The notes beneath the pieces are model-generated. The model saw only the letters and a list, made by a program, of their open reading frames with translations. It was not told the DNA's origin and searched no databases. A stretch of 63,349 nucleotides of DNA from Gammaproteobacteria bacterium (GTDB lineage Bacteria; Pseudomonadota; Gammaproteobacteria; Arenicellales; UBA868): the NCBI GenBank assembly GCA_022450155.1, contig JAKUQR010000019.1, positions 1-63,349 of the forward strand, written 5' to 3'. The position numbers and the translations under genes are program-made. Shown here in pieces: positions 16,783-26,076 of the stretch; position 1 is the stretch's first letter, and every line of letters starts with the position of its first letter.

Positions 16783-17724
16783 ATGCCTGTGACTTCCAAG
16801 TTAGTGGCAGTAATGGTAACTGTGAACTCGTTTCTGGCAGGGCTGGTCGCGTTACCGGTTCGCGCAGACAGTCACCTCCCATTTGATTGGGTACGAAATC
16901 TGAATAGCACGGCCTGGGGCTATAGTCAGGTTGAAGATCCCAGCGAATACGGATCAAATCGCCTGGTAGAAAGGTTTGAGCTCCGCATGGGGGATTGTGG
17001 CAAAAACGAGACCGAAAATGACTGTAAATCCAATCAGGAACGCATAGAATTAGTCGAACTTGAACGACCTGCCGTAGCCCTCAGCGGTGAAATCTGGTAC
17101 CGCTGGAAGGTGTACTTTCCTGAGGATTACAAAAACATCTATCCGGCCAAAACACATCACACCCGATTTATTGAGAAGGGCGACAAGGTAATTTGGTCAT
17201 TCGCAATCGGGAGTACCGGCGTTTTCTGGCTGGGTAGCCACGTCTCGGATGAATACACCTACTATCCGCTAATCGACGAGGAGGAACTCTTGTCTCAGTG
17301 GCATGAATTGAGTGTCCACGCGAAGTGGGCGTCGGATAGTGGATTTTTTAAGATATGGGTCAACAATGTCCAGAAAGTCGACTATAAGGGTACAACTTGC
17401 CGGGACTGTCGCCTGCGTCTCAGTTACGGAATCGTACGCACTGGACTAGATCAATTTCATAAATCGTATCCAGAAAATGATCTGCCAACACAGGTGATCT
17501 ACTATACGGGACTTGAAAGAAGTGCCACTGGCATTGACTACCCGGGTTATGTTCCACCTCAAACTACTAACACCACCACTGCAAGCGAACAGCCCCAAAC
17601 GTTTAAGCCAGTGTTGATTATCGAACCCAACAGAAAGAAGACACTGAAGGAGATCACACAGGGCGCAGACCAACTCGAACTGGATAAAGGCGCTGCAGAG
17701 ATCCCTGACAGCGATAGAGATTGA
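16783..17724 (+). CDS. Secreted polysaccharide lyase, heparin lyase I-like
   Basis: 313 residues. An N-terminal signal peptide (LVAVMVTVNSFLAGLVAL, cleavage near VRA-DS, residue ~29) sends it out of the cytoplasm. Residues 35-240 resemble the heparin-lyase-I type jelly roll (Polysacc_lyase family): RFELRMGDC, GEIWYRWKVYFPEDY, WHELSVHAKW and FFKIWVNN are successive beta strands. C-terminal 60 residues are Thr/Pro/Gln-rich then charged, probably a disordered tail. An internal CRDC could form a disulphide. Substrate (uronic-acid polymer) is inferred from family only. No ribosome site is obvious; GTG or ATG codons a few residues in are alternatives. Confidence 0.72.
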   Translation: MPVTSKLVAVMVTVNSFLAGLVALPVRADSHLPFDWVRNLNSTAWGYSQVEDPSEYGSNRLVERFELRMGDCGKNETENDCKSNQERIELVELERPAVALSGEIWYRWKVYFPEDYKNIYPAKTHHTRFIEKGDKVIWSFAIGSTGVFWLGSHVSDEYTYYPLIDEEELLSQWHELSVHAKWASDSGFFKIWVNNVQKVDYKGTTCRDCRLRLSYGIVRTGLDQFHKSYPENDLPTQVIYYTGLERSATGIDYPGYVPPQTTNTTTASEQPQTFKPVLIIEPNRKKTLKEITQGADQLELDKGAAEIPDSDRD

Positions 17725-17760
17725 CGGTCTGAAAAACAAACAAATTCCACGAAAAGGATA

Positions 17761-18342
17761 ATGAAGGACGAAAAAATATTTATTACTGCCGAAGAACTGC
17801 ACCGGGACTCATTTTTGCTGGCAAACAACATTCTTCAAAGTGGATTCCGGCCTGACTATATCGTTGGAATATGGCGTGGTGGCACGCCGGTAGGCATTGC
17901 GGTACAGGAATTTCTCGACTACTCTGGTATCGAAACCGATCACATTGCAATTCGAACGTCTCACTACACAGGCATAGACCAGACAACACCAAATGTACAG
18001 GTGCACGGACTAGGTTATCTAATACGTAAAGTAAATAAGCAGGATTCACTTCTCATTGTGGATGACGTGTTTGATACGGGAATGAGCGCTGAAACTGTAA
18101 TCGTTGAGCTTTCAAAGCGTGCTCGCCTGAATACACCCGGCGACATCCGTATTGCGACACCCTGGTATAAGCCCTCGAAGAATAAAACGGGGCGGGCGCC
18201 TGACTATTTTATTCATGAAACCGCCCAGTGGCTTGTTTTCCCTCACGAACTCACAGGACTGACACCTGAAGAGGTTTGCCGTGGAAAGCCGGAAATCGCT
18301 GATATTATTGCTTCGGTACACACACCAAAGCTCACCAGGTGA
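17761..18342 (+). CDS. Purine phosphoribosyltransferase (Hpt/Gpt-like)
   Basis: 193 residues. The PRPP-binding motif is LLIVDDVFDTGMSAE near 97-111, with the two acidic residues and the TG loop. Hood residues WRGGTPVG near 38-45 give the diphosphate loop. The family attaches ribose phosphate to a purine base (hypoxanthine, guanine or xanthine) with PRPP. The C-terminal part, RAPDYFIHETAQWLVFPHEL near 141-160, is closer to archaeal-type Hpt/xanthine PRTases than to E. coli Hpt. It starts 36 bases after the lyase gene with AAAAGGA just before the ATG, and converges on the kinase gene. Confidence 0.8.
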   Translation: MKDEKIFITAEELHRDSFLLANNILQSGFRPDYIVGIWRGGTPVGIAVQEFLDYSGIETDHIAIRTSHYTGIDQTTPNVQVHGLGYLIRKVNKQDSLLIVDDVFDTGMSAETVIVELSKRARLNTPGDIRIATPWYKPSKNKTGRAPDYFIHETAQWLVFPHELTGLTPEEVCRGKPEIADIIASVHTPKLTR

Positions 18343-18355
18343 CTAACCCTGATTC

Positions 18356-20614
18356 CTATAGCGATGGGGAACGAATCAGTGTTACCGTAACAATAACGCC
18401 AGAGAGATCCTGTCGATTCTCCGCCTTAACCGACCCGCCATGAAACTCGGCGATGAGGCGCACGACGTATAGCCCAAGTCCCAGGTGTGCCTCACGAGCG
18501 TCTTTAGCACTGGAAACCATCGGATCGAATAATCTATGTTCGATGTCCTGGGGAAGGGCGGGCCCCCGATTAAGAACAGATAGGGAAATTAGTTCATGAG
18601 CGAGGCCGATCTGAACAACAATATCGCCAATAGTGCTGAAACGTATCGCGTTATCAACGAGCTTGTCCAAAAGCTGGGCCATTCGATCGGGGACTCCTTC
18701 GGTGTGGAATGGACCAGGCAAGGCGTCGATCCTGATTGTCCGATCCGTATAAACCTGTTGATACCCCTCTACACAAGAAGTAACGAGTTGCTTGAGATCG
18801 AACCTTTCGAACTGGTCTGATTCTTGTTCCAAGGCTTCTTTTAGGCTTGCAGCCTCTGTCAAACTGGTCAGTATCGAGCGAAGTCGGTGTACACCCTTTT
18901 GTGCGCGCAGAAGATACTTGTTATCGCGAAGGTCCTGGTTGGTATATTGAAGGTTTTCGAGTGAAGAATTCACGACGTTAAGGGGGTTGTGCATCTCGTG
19001 GGCCAGTGTGTCGGGCAGTTTTTCAAGATACCTGGTGTACTGACCAAGATTCTGCAACATGGCAGAAATACTTCGCGTCAGACTGCCAAGTTCATCGGCA
19101 GCACGCGTGCCGGATCTGATGTTGTCTCGAAGCAGCCGGCCTTCGGTTGTGGTTGCCTGTTCGGTTTCTCTCTGCAGCCGTCCGACTCGGTAAGTCAGTC
19201 TACTGGCAAACACAAGGATTATGATCGTCAAAAATAGAAATACGCCAAGGAAAAGGAGCATAAAGCGCCGTAGGGTTTCATATTGAAGCGCCAGCAACCG
19301 GTTTCCGCTCTGCTTCACCAGAATAGCCCCTTGTATTTCTCCTTTTGCCCATATAGGCAGGGCACTGACTATCAGTTTGGCATCACCATGTCGCCGACGT
19401 TCACTGACCTGAGAGCCGCTGTTTATTACATTCAAAAGGATACGAAGGTCTTCCTTAGATGAATCGACTGGCATGTCTTTGAGCCCGCCTAGGGGTTGGC
19501 GCAGCACCCAGTCGTACAAGGCCAGGGTCGCGGACTCGATACGATTCAACCATGTTTTATCGGCCATACGCGTCCGCTGTATTGTCAGCCGCCCGGGATA
19601 GAGACTCCCCAACTCTGCACGTAACCGAAAATCCTTGTCCCATATCCGTATGTTGGCCTCAGAAAGGTAGATGGGTTCGACCAGCTTGGCCAGTGCGGGG
19701 GTCATCAGTCGCACCCGACCAAGATTGTGAGCAAAAGGATCGGGGTCGGTAGAAATGCGCCCAGTTATCTCACGTGCCACCGGGTCGTCCACATCAATAA
19801 TCTCAAATTTGACCCTCGCTCTTTGGCCGATAATATCTTTAGGAATTCTCACTTTAATGAAGTAACCGTCGTCGCCGGGTTGAATCACTGCAGTTATGTC
19901 TTTAAGCGCGTCGCCGGTTTCCAGCTCATGCCAGCCAGTCTTCATTGAATAGACACTCATCCGTCCTTCCTCTCTCGCAACTAAAAGGTACCGCCTGAGT
20001 TCAATCCCAAATGCCTGAATTGTGACTCGCAGCTGATCGCTGTTATCCAGGCTGACTAACTCCGGGTCTCTGAACACGACGTAATCGTCTGTAACTTCAA
20101 ACATCGCATAAACGAACGAGCCATGAGTGCCTAGAGCGTGACGAACAGACAGAGAATGCGGCCTGTAGTCTATCGTGCATTCGAAAAACCCGGTCCCCGT
20201 GTATTCACGGATATCCTGAAAAGACGATCTCCAATCGTCTGCTTTGGAATCGATCGAAAGAGAGTTACTCAGTTCAGTTGGTAATACTTCGAATGACTGT
20301 CCAAGGACTTCCGGCACACCAACATCAGGGTCGAATAAGTCTTCTCGGTTCGAAAGCAAACTTGCGATCCCTTCAGAAGTTAGTTCGAGCACCTGTTGCT
20401 GTCCCTCCAGCAAAAAGTTTTCCATTTCGCGGACCGATTTATAGCCCATCCATGGAATAGTCAACAGTGAGAGCACCAACAGCAACAACTTGGTTCTAAT
20501 CTTGAGCCCGGTTCGGATGGATTGACGCTTTGGCTTACCCTTTCCAGGTTGTCGATGGGTGAAGGACTTATCGATTGTCTGTATCGTGGTCACGGCATCT
20601 AGTCGTGGGCCCAT
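18356..20614 (-). CDS. pdsS: Sensor histidine kinase, dedicated-sortase-system (PdsS) type
   Basis: 752 residues. A cytoplasmic lead of ~35 residues, TM1 about 38-60 (TKLLLLVLSLLTIPW), a ~400-residue periplasmic region, TM2 about 440-465 (LLFLGVFLFLTIIILVF), HAMP, HisKA with LAHEMHNPLN (phospho-His in HEMHNP), then HATPase with NAIRFS and LGLGLYVVRLIAEFHGG. The periplasmic region from 180 to 290 looks like a carbohydrate-binding-like beta sandwich. TM1 plus the following VREMENFLLEGQQQ is typical of the kinase named for the proteobacterial dedicated sortase system. The start overlaps the regulator gene by 16 bases. Ligand unknown. No sortase or target protein is seen within this window. Confidence 0.78.
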   Translation of the reverse strand: MGPRLDAVTTIQTIDKSFTHRQPGKGKPKRQSIRTGLKIRTKLLLLVLSLLTIPWMGYKSVREMENFLLEGQQQVLELTSEGIASLLSNREDLFDPDVGVPEVLGQSFEVLPTELSNSLSIDSKADDWRSSFQDIREYTGTGFFECTIDYRPHSLSVRHALGTHGSFVYAMFEVTDDYVVFRDPELVSLDNSDQLRVTIQAFGIELRRYLLVAREEGRMSVYSMKTGWHELETGDALKDITAVIQPGDDGYFIKVRIPKDIIGQRARVKFEIIDVDDPVAREITGRISTDPDPFAHNLGRVRLMTPALAKLVEPIYLSEANIRIWDKDFRLRAELGSLYPGRLTIQRTRMADKTWLNRIESATLALYDWVLRQPLGGLKDMPVDSSKEDLRILLNVINSGSQVSERRRHGDAKLIVSALPIWAKGEIQGAILVKQSGNRLLALQYETLRRFMLLFLGVFLFLTIIILVFASRLTYRVGRLQRETEQATTTEGRLLRDNIRSGTRAADELGSLTRSISAMLQNLGQYTRYLEKLPDTLAHEMHNPLNVVNSSLENLQYTNQDLRDNKYLLRAQKGVHRLRSILTSLTEAASLKEALEQESDQFERFDLKQLVTSCVEGYQQVYTDRTIRIDALPGPFHTEGVPDRMAQLLDKLVDNAIRFSTIGDIVVQIGLAHELISLSVLNRGPALPQDIEHRLFDPMVSSAKDAREAHLGLGLYVVRLIAEFHGGSVKAENRQDLSGVIVTVTLIRSPSL

Positions 20615-21291
20615 TTATAGCCGGTGCCATGAACAGTTTGTATTCGATCAAAAGTGGGATCAATGAGCCTGAACTTGTTTCTGACACGACGGATATAGCC
20701 GTTGATCGTGTTTCTTTCCACCAGGCCTTGGCGCGTGACATCGTTCAGTGCCTCGTATGTCTTGACATGGCCAGGTCGACGAGCCAGTGACTCAACCAAC
20801 CAGAACTCCGTCAATGTCAGATTCACGATTTCATTTCGCCACACAACCGACATACTTCTTTCATCTATTTCTAGATGATCTACCTTTATTGACGCTTCGG
20901 AATCTACCGGTTGTTGAAGCTGTTCAGCTATTCGAAGCAGGGCATGAACTCTGGCAACCAAGAATTCAAGGCTAACCGGTTTGGTGATGTAGTCCCAGGC
21001 TGTCATCCGCTGGGACGAGATGCGATCGGCATCACTATCCCGAGCGGTCAGAAAAATAACAGGGAGGTGAGGGCTCATGTTCCTGAGTTCCATACACAAC
21101 TCAAAACCACCGTCCATATCCTCACCCAACATGATGTCCAGGATAGCAAGATCTGGAAGTGACTTTTGGAATCCAGCCTGCGCTTCTGGTTTACTGCCAT
21201 ATTCTTGGATCTCGTAGCCCTGCGCTGCGAGAACATCCGCGTAGTTTTCGCGTTGATCAGAATCGTCTTCAACAACGGCTACTATTTTCAT
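20599..21291 (-). CDS. pdsR: OmpR-type response regulator, dedicated-sortase-system (PdsR) type
   Basis: 230 residues. Receiver 1-120: acidic pocket EDD (8-10), phospho-acceptor in LAILDIMLGE (Asp52), FLTARDSD and YITKPVS (Lys ~104). Winged-helix DNA-binding domain 135-230 ending TVHGTGYKW. The run DGGFELCMELR and NMSPHLPVIFLTARDSDAD is like the regulator of the proteobacterial dedicated sortase system. TRQGLVERNTINGYIRRVRNKF is the recognition-helix region. It is the first gene of a two-gene operon with the kinase. Targets cannot be read here; the neighbouring lyase and bactofilin are candidates by position only. Confidence 0.82.
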   Translation of the reverse strand: MKIVAVVEDDSDQRENYADVLAAQGYEIQEYGSKPEAQAGFQKSLPDLAILDIMLGEDMDGGFELCMELRNMSPHLPVIFLTARDSDADRISSQRMTAWDYITKPVSLEFLVARVHALLRIAEQLQQPVDSEASIKVDHLEIDERSMSVVWRNEIVNLTLTEFWLVESLARRPGHVKTYEALNDVTRQGLVERNTINGYIRRVRNKFRLIDPTFDRIQTVHGTGYKWAHD

Positions 21292-21488
21292 GTTGTAGCT
21301 CTCAGTTGGTTGGTTGCAGCATCAAATATTCAAGATTACGTACCGATCGTCTCAGCGGTGAACTTACTCAAATGTACTCCAAAAAACAATAAAACCAGGA
21401 TTACCCTGCGATTACCATCAATCCGACGCCTGGAAACCAGTTCAAATTACTACAGTTTTGGTTGGCGAAGAACCCTGTCGAGCAAGAA

Positions 21489-21717
21489 ATGTCGAAGATA
21501 GTATTTGTACCGCTAACAGACGAAATGGTATTTGAGCACCCGGAAATGATTACGGGGCCCATCACGACCTATAAAGCGACCACTCTAACAGCGGACGATC
21601 GTTCTTTAAACACGAAGAAATCGCTTCATGCCCCTGGTGCCTACCTGAAAGGCGATATGGTCAGCGGTTTCGACGTTGTCTATCTATCCGATGAGCCAAT
21701 AAAGGGATATCAGGGGT
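21489..21717 (+). CDS. Small conserved-looking protein of unknown function (76 aa)
   Basis: From the ATG at 21489: MSKIVFVPLTDEMVFEHPE, then GPITTYKATTL and GAYLKGDMVSGFDVVYLSDEP. A TTG nine codons upstream (21462) keeps the frame open but the ATG looks better. No membrane segment, no signal. It resembles short proteins of ~75 residues I have seen unannotated in gammaproteobacteria but I can give no function. It is divergent from PdsR and followed directly by a strong terminator whose stem starts at its stop codon, which supports it being a real gene. Confidence 0.65.
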
Positions 21718-21748
21718 AAAAAACCGCGGTTAGAGCCGCGGTTTTTTG
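21718..21748. terminator. Bidirectional rho-independent terminator
   Basis: AAAAACCGCGG, loop TTAGAG, CCGCGGTTTTTT. A-run on one side and T-run on the other let it stop both the small unknown gene (rightward) and the bactofilin gene (leftward). Confidence 0.93.
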
Positions 21749-21753
21749 CTTGG

Positions 21754-22278
21754 CTAAGTATTCCGCAGGGGTGGGGGTGTATCCTGCTTTTCTCGTCCAG
21801 GTCGCACTGGACGGGTCGCACTGGGCCTGAGGCGAGGAGCCGAAGAGCGATCGCCGCCGATAGCCAATTTGTCGACAGACATATCGATAGAGCCTTTAAA
21901 TTGGCAACCATCTTCGAGAACAACTCTCGGTGCTCGAATGTCACCCGCGACCTGACCAGTGGGGGTTACCAGAACTTGTTCTGTACCGCGAAGTTCCCCT
22001 TTGACTTCGCCTTCAACTCGGATCACACGAGCATTGATGTTCGCAGTGACACGACCATTTTTACTGACAACAAGTGAGTTTTCCTTGAAATTAACAGTAC
22101 CTTCGATCGTACCATCAACAATCAGGTCCTCTTCGCCCGCAACATCACCATGGATGATGATAGAGGAGCCTATGGTTGCTGCTTTCTTGGCCGATGAACT
22201 CTGCGCCTTGGGCGCAGTAGTGGACGGCTTGGCGGTGGTGTCTGTTTTTTCGGTATCCGGTAGTTGGTTTTGACTCAT
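21754..22278 (-). CDS. Bactofilin (polymer-forming cytoskeletal protein)
   Basis: 174 residues. Residues ~1-34 are a disordered Thr/Ser/Ala-rich lead, ~35-140 are the bactofilin beta-helix: repeating GDVAGEEDLIVDG, GTIEGTV, GRVTANI, GEVKGEL, GQVAGDI, each turn about ten residues with a hydrophobic core position. The tail after 140 is Pro/Arg rich. Bactofilins polymerise without nucleotide into sheets or filaments under the membrane and often scaffold cell-wall enzymes or stalk growth. AAAGGA lies seven bases before the ATG. No M23 peptidase partner is adjacent, unlike many bactofilin loci. Confidence 0.92.
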   Translation of the reverse strand: MSQNQLPDTEKTDTTAKPSTTAPKAQSSSAKKAATIGSSIIIHGDVAGEEDLIVDGTIEGTVNFKENSLVVSKNGRVTANINARVIRVEGEVKGELRGTEQVLVTPTGQVAGDIRAPRVVLEDGCQFKGSIDMSVDKLAIGGDRSSAPRLRPSATRPVRPGREKQDTPPPLRNT

Positions 22279-22495
22279 GGTGATGTCCTTTGGGTATCAA
22301 ATAGGTAATTGCCTCATAGGCCTTAGGGGCAGTAATCAGTAAATCCCCGATAGGGGAGACATTGTCTACTGAGCGACCGTCTAGCGTCAATTGGCTGAGG
22401 TGGTAAATTCGTGCATATATCTTACTTAACATAACATACATTATGCGTAGTGACTACATCGAATACAGCTGACATTGTAACTATTTAATCCGTCA

Positions 22496-23284
22496 TCAGT
22501 GATTTTGCCGCGTGGCCAGAGGAAACAGTTGGAAAAAGTTATCTGTGGTCTGTTGTGCCAATAAATCAAGCTCAACACCTCTGAGTTCTGCCAGGAAACT
22601 CGCCGTATCCGCGACAAACGCGGGCTCGTTCGTGCGACCACGATGAGGTACAGGTGCAAGATATGGCGCGTCCGTCTCGACCAGTAGTCGGTCATCCGGT
22701 ACTTTGCGAGCGACCTCCCTGACTGAGTCAGCATTCTTGAAGGTCACAATTCCGGATATAGACACATAAAAGCCCATGTCCAGAGCTGCTTTGGCAGTCG
22801 CCCAGTCTTCGGAAAAGCAATGCATGACACCACCCGCCTCTGAAGCATTTTCTTCCCGCATTATGGAAATCGTGTCTTCGTTTGCACCTCTTGTATGGAC
22901 GACGAGTGGTTTGCCGAGTTCCCTCGAAACCGTGATATGTTTTCGGAACCGATCCGATTGCCATTTAAGATCACCCTTTGACCGGTAGTAATCCAGACCG
23001 GTTTCTCCTACGGCGACAACAATGGGGTCCGCGGCCGCTTCTCGGAGCTTCACATATTCAGGCGAGTCAAGTATTCCTGGATCGTGGTTTGGGTGTACAC
23101 CGGCAGTCGCGAACACATGGGCATATCTATGGGATATTTGTTTAATATTCTCCAGATCTTCTAGATTTACCGCTATGCAAAGCAGGTAACTTACACCGAC
23201 TGCCTTTGCCCGCTCCAGTACCCCGTCCAGATCCTCGGACAGTTCAGGAAAATCGATATGACAATGTGAATCGACCAGTATCAA
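22496..23284 (-). CDS. tatD: TatD-family metal-dependent hydrolase/DNase
   Basis: 262 residues. DSHCHID (5-11) gives the first metal histidines, GETGLDYY near 92-99 the glutamate, HTRGANED near 129-136, HCFSED near 154-159 and LVETDAPYL near 199-207 the last aspartate: a full TatD TIM-barrel set. Family members are 3'-5' DNases and also RNA or D-Tyr-tRNA processing enzymes. It is the last gene of the mltG-tmk-holB run, three bases after holB, as in E. coli (ycfH); the pilZ gene found between them in some gammaproteobacteria is absent. Confidence 0.9.
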   Translation of the reverse strand: MILVDSHCHIDFPELSEDLDGVLERAKAVGVSYLLCIAVNLEDLENIKQISHRYAHVFATAGVHPNHDPGILDSPEYVKLREAAADPIVVAVGETGLDYYRSKGDLKWQSDRFRKHITVSRELGKPLVVHTRGANEDTISIMREENASEAGGVMHCFSEDWATAKAALDMGFYVSISGIVTFKNADSVREVARKVPDDRLLVETDAPYLAPVPHRGRTNEPAFVADTASFLAELRGVELDLLAQQTTDNFFQLFPLATRQNH

Positions 23285-23287
23285 CGG

Positions 23288-24340
23288 CTAAGCCCCCGAC
23301 GGTTCGCGAAAAGACAATTTGAATGCGATGTCTTCCAGGAATAACTGCTCGTCGACTGACTTCTTGGGCCAACTGAGAAACCTGCCGATCTCGAAATAAA
23401 CTGAGAATAGTACTTCCCTAAACTCCAGGGCAACATTCGGGGAAATCAGAACCGGGACATCAGCATCATGGTCGGGTCTGACCGACTCCTTCAAGCCGCG
23501 ATATATCTCCGATTGAATCACCTTCAGGGTACACCCTATGTCGTACATGCCTCTCTGGCGCGTAAAAGCACCCGCGCTGAGCTTGCCGGAGACTAGATTA
23601 GCCAGTCCTTCGATCAACTCTTGGTGAGCATCTAACTGTTCTCTTGTATTCATTTGGAGCACTTGATAAGGGCCCAGCCCGTGTGTAATCAGTTGCTGTG
23701 CGACGCTAAAATCTACCTTATGTTCGGTCGTCAGCCATTCGATAGATTCTTCGCTAGTAGGGTCGTCAAGATCGAGTCGACTGCAGCGACTACGTATTGT
23801 CGGCGGTAAACTGCCTGGGAACGAAGACAACAACAGAAAATAGGTCCCACTAGTCGGCTCCTCTAGTGATTTTAGAAGTGCATTCGCCGCATTCAGGTTA
23901 AGCGCGTTGGCTGGATAGATCAGACAGACTTTGCTTGACCCTAAACCAGGGGTTTTGTTCAGAGCATCGGTGACTGCCCGTATTTGATCTACGGTGATGA
24001 TGCTTCTGACAGTCGTCCTTCGTGCCCTTTTTGTGGAATCCTCTTCGGCGTATCTGATCGAGTGACTTCTGAATCTAAGATCACCGGTTTCCTCCGCTTC
24101 TTCGGTTGAAACAACATGCAGATCCGGATGTGCCGCTCGTTCGAACATCTGACATGAAGTGCATGTCGTACAGGGTCCGTCACTGCCCCCCGCATCGCAT
24201 AACAACAGTCTGGCAAGTTCCATGCCAAGATTCAGTACACCCGTACCCTGTTTGCCGACAAGTAAGGTTGAAGAAGGTATACCCTGGGGTCTTAACTGCA
24301 ACGAGCGCCACAGGGCCTGATGCCACGGGCTAACCGCCAT
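23288..24340 (-). CDS. holB: DNA polymerase III delta' subunit
   Basis: 350 residues. A zinc module of four cysteines (CDAG..., GPCTTCTSCQMF, near 49-65), LEEPTSGTYFLLLSS near 143-157 and TIRSRCSRL near 165-173 (SRC motif) identify the clamp-loader delta' subunit; the P-loop is degenerate (LLVGKQGTG), as normal for delta'. It is part of the AAA+ pentamer that loads the beta clamp. Its start overlaps the tmk stop by 11 bases, so translation is coupled. Confidence 0.9.
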   Translation of the reverse strand: MAVSPWHQALWRSLQLRPQGIPSSTLLVGKQGTGVLNLGMELARLLLCDAGGSDGPCTTCTSCQMFERAAHPDLHVVSTEEAEETGDLRFRSHSIRYAEEDSTKRARRTTVRSIITVDQIRAVTDALNKTPGLGSSKVCLIYPANALNLNAANALLKSLEEPTSGTYFLLLSSFPGSLPPTIRSRCSRLDLDDPTSEESIEWLTTEHKVDFSVAQQLITHGLGPYQVLQMNTREQLDAHQELIEGLANLVSGKLSAGAFTRQRGMYDIGCTLKVIQSEIYRGLKESVRPDHDADVPVLISPNVALEFREVLFSVYFEIGRFLSWPKKSVDEQLFLEDIAFKLSFREPSGA

Positions 24341-24995
24341 TTTCCTGCTCTGAAGGGCTCATCATATTTTCAACTTCAGTCCTGATGGCCTGGTGTACCT
24401 GGGCAATAGTACCTGACGCGTCAACCAGGGCAATACGTGAACGACACTGACGATATCTTTCCAGATAAGCTTCCCGGACCCGCCGCTTAAACGCGAGATC
24501 CTGCTGTTCTATCCGGTCATGGGCTTCGCCGCGACGTGTTAACCGAAGAATGCCCTGCTCCACTGGCAAGTCCAACAAAATCGTTTTATCCGACGTAAAG
24601 TCACCCTGAACAAAAATCTGCAAGCCTTCTATATCTTTTATTGCGACCTGACGACCACCACCTTGGTAAGCAAAAGTCGCATCTGTAAATCGATCTGACA
24701 ATACCCATTGTCCGCTGGCTAAGCGTGGCTTGATCACCTCAGTGATGTGCTGTGAACGCGCCGCAAACATCAGCAACAATTCAACTTTGTCATCAATAGG
24801 GTCGGAGCTGTGAAGAATGATGTCCCTTAACGCCTCGCCGAGCCGGGTGCCACCAGGTTCGCGGGTCATGTATGCATCAATACCCCTTCCTCTCAAATAG
24901 TCTGATAACAGTTCAATCTGAGTCGTTTTGCCGGAGCCATCTCCACCTTCTAACGTAATAAAGTGCCCCTTGTTGTTACTGGCTTTTAGATTCAT
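24330..24995 (-). CDS. tmk: Thymidylate kinase
   Basis: 221 residues. P-loop GGDGSGKTTQ (17-26), REPGGTRLGEALRD near 45-58 (the DR/EPGG dTMP loop), SDRFTDATFAYQGGGR near 101-116 and LTRRGEAHDRIE in the LID near 151-162, as in E. coli-type enzymes with the LID arginines. It turns dTMP to dTDP with ATP. Its start lies 20 bases inside mltG, and GAAGGA directly abuts the ATG, so a slightly later start cannot be excluded. Confidence 0.93.
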   Translation of the reverse strand: MNLKASNNKGHFITLEGGDGSGKTTQIELLSDYLRGRGIDAYMTREPGGTRLGEALRDIILHSSDPIDDKVELLLMFAARSQHITEVIKPRLASGQWVLSDRFTDATFAYQGGGRQVAIKDIEGLQIFVQGDFTSDKTILLDLPVEQGILRLTRRGEAHDRIEQQDLAFKRRVREAYLERYRQCRSRIALVDASGTIAQVHQAIRTEVENMMSPSEQENGG

Positions 24996-25980
24996 TCCTT
25001 CGCCGGTAGGTTTTTACGGCTTGTTGATGTTCCTCAAATGTCTTTGAAAATTGGTGCGTGCCATCACCTTTGGCGACGAAATAGAAGAAGTTATGTTCTT
25101 CAGGATGCGCAGCCGCAAAGAGTGAAGCCCAACCTGGGCAGCTGATCGGTGTTGGTGGGAGTCCATTCCTTGTATAGGTATTGTAAGGGGTGTCTTTAGC
25201 CAGATGTTCTCTGGTCAGAGCACCGGTAAATTCATCGCCCAGGCCATAAATTACGGTAGGGTCGGTCTGCAATCGCATGTTTTCTCGCAGTCGATTGATG
25301 AATACCCCACTTATTCGTGGTTTCTCATGCGCAACAACTGCTTCTTTTTCTATGATCGAAGCAAGAATCAGCAGTTCATACGTGCTTTTTAGCAAAAAGC
25401 CATTCGCTTTTCCTGACCAGGCCTCCTGAAGTTTCACCGTCAAATTCTTGTTTGCGCGCTGCAAGATGCTAACAGGAGTGTCGGACCTAACGTAACGATA
25501 GGTATCTGGGAAAAACAATCCCTCGAGCACTTTATGGTCGGTGTCGATCGCTTGTTTGATCAGTTCTGATGTCAAGTCACGCTCTTCTCTGTAGAGCGAT
25601 GTGACAGAATCCAACCGGCCAATCATGTCGCTAAGTGTGAAGCCTTCCGGAAAGGTGATTGAGTGTTCGATTACTTTACCAGCGACCACCTGAGTGATGA
25701 TCTCTTCCACGCTGTCCCCTGTGCTGATCGCATATTCCCCGGCTTTCAGACTCGTTGACCGCCCAGTTGCCATTACCCAGACCATGATGGGTAAAGGCCA
25801 TTCAAGATCACTTAGCTGTGTCATCATTTCTGCAAAGTCGCGCAGACTGCTGCCGGTCTCAAGGAGAAGTACGTTGCTGCGTAAAACACGCGGTTCGTTC
25901 GCCGCCTGCTGAAGGTAGGTCATCGCAATCACAAGAATAAAAACCACACCTGCTATGCTTATGAGAACGTGTTTTGACAC
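24976..25980 (-). CDS. mltG: Endolytic murein transglycosylase MltG (YceG)
   Basis: 334 residues: an N-terminal membrane anchor (VLISIAGVVFILVIAMTYL, 4-22), a LysM-like region, and the YceG catalytic domain with ILASIIEKEAV near 205-215, whose Glu cuts the glycan strand, and QTDPTVIYGLG near 234-244, NTYTRNGLPPTPI near 262-274. It releases growing glycan strands from the inner-membrane side. The gene order fabF-mltG-tmk matches other gammaproteobacteria except that pabC is not between fabF and mltG. Confidence 0.92.
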   Translation of the reverse strand: MSKHVLISIAGVVFILVIAMTYLQQAANEPRVLRSNVLLLETGSSLRDFAEMMTQLSDLEWPLPIMVWVMATGRSTSLKAGEYAISTGDSVEEIITQVVAGKVIEHSITFPEGFTLSDMIGRLDSVTSLYREERDLTSELIKQAIDTDHKVLEGLFFPDTYRYVRSDTPVSILQRANKNLTVKLQEAWSGKANGFLLKSTYELLILASIIEKEAVVAHEKPRISGVFINRLRENMRLQTDPTVIYGLGDEFTGALTREHLAKDTPYNTYTRNGLPPTPISCPGWASLFAAAHPEEHNFFYFVAKGDGTHQFSKTFEEHQQAVKTYRRRNESKSQ

Positions 25981-26076
25981 GTTATGTCACCCTGACAGAT
26001 TCTTAGCCGTCTTTTATGCCCTGCTATAGTTCGAGCGGGTAGCCATAATCACCTAGTCCAGATCAGGCGCCATGAT

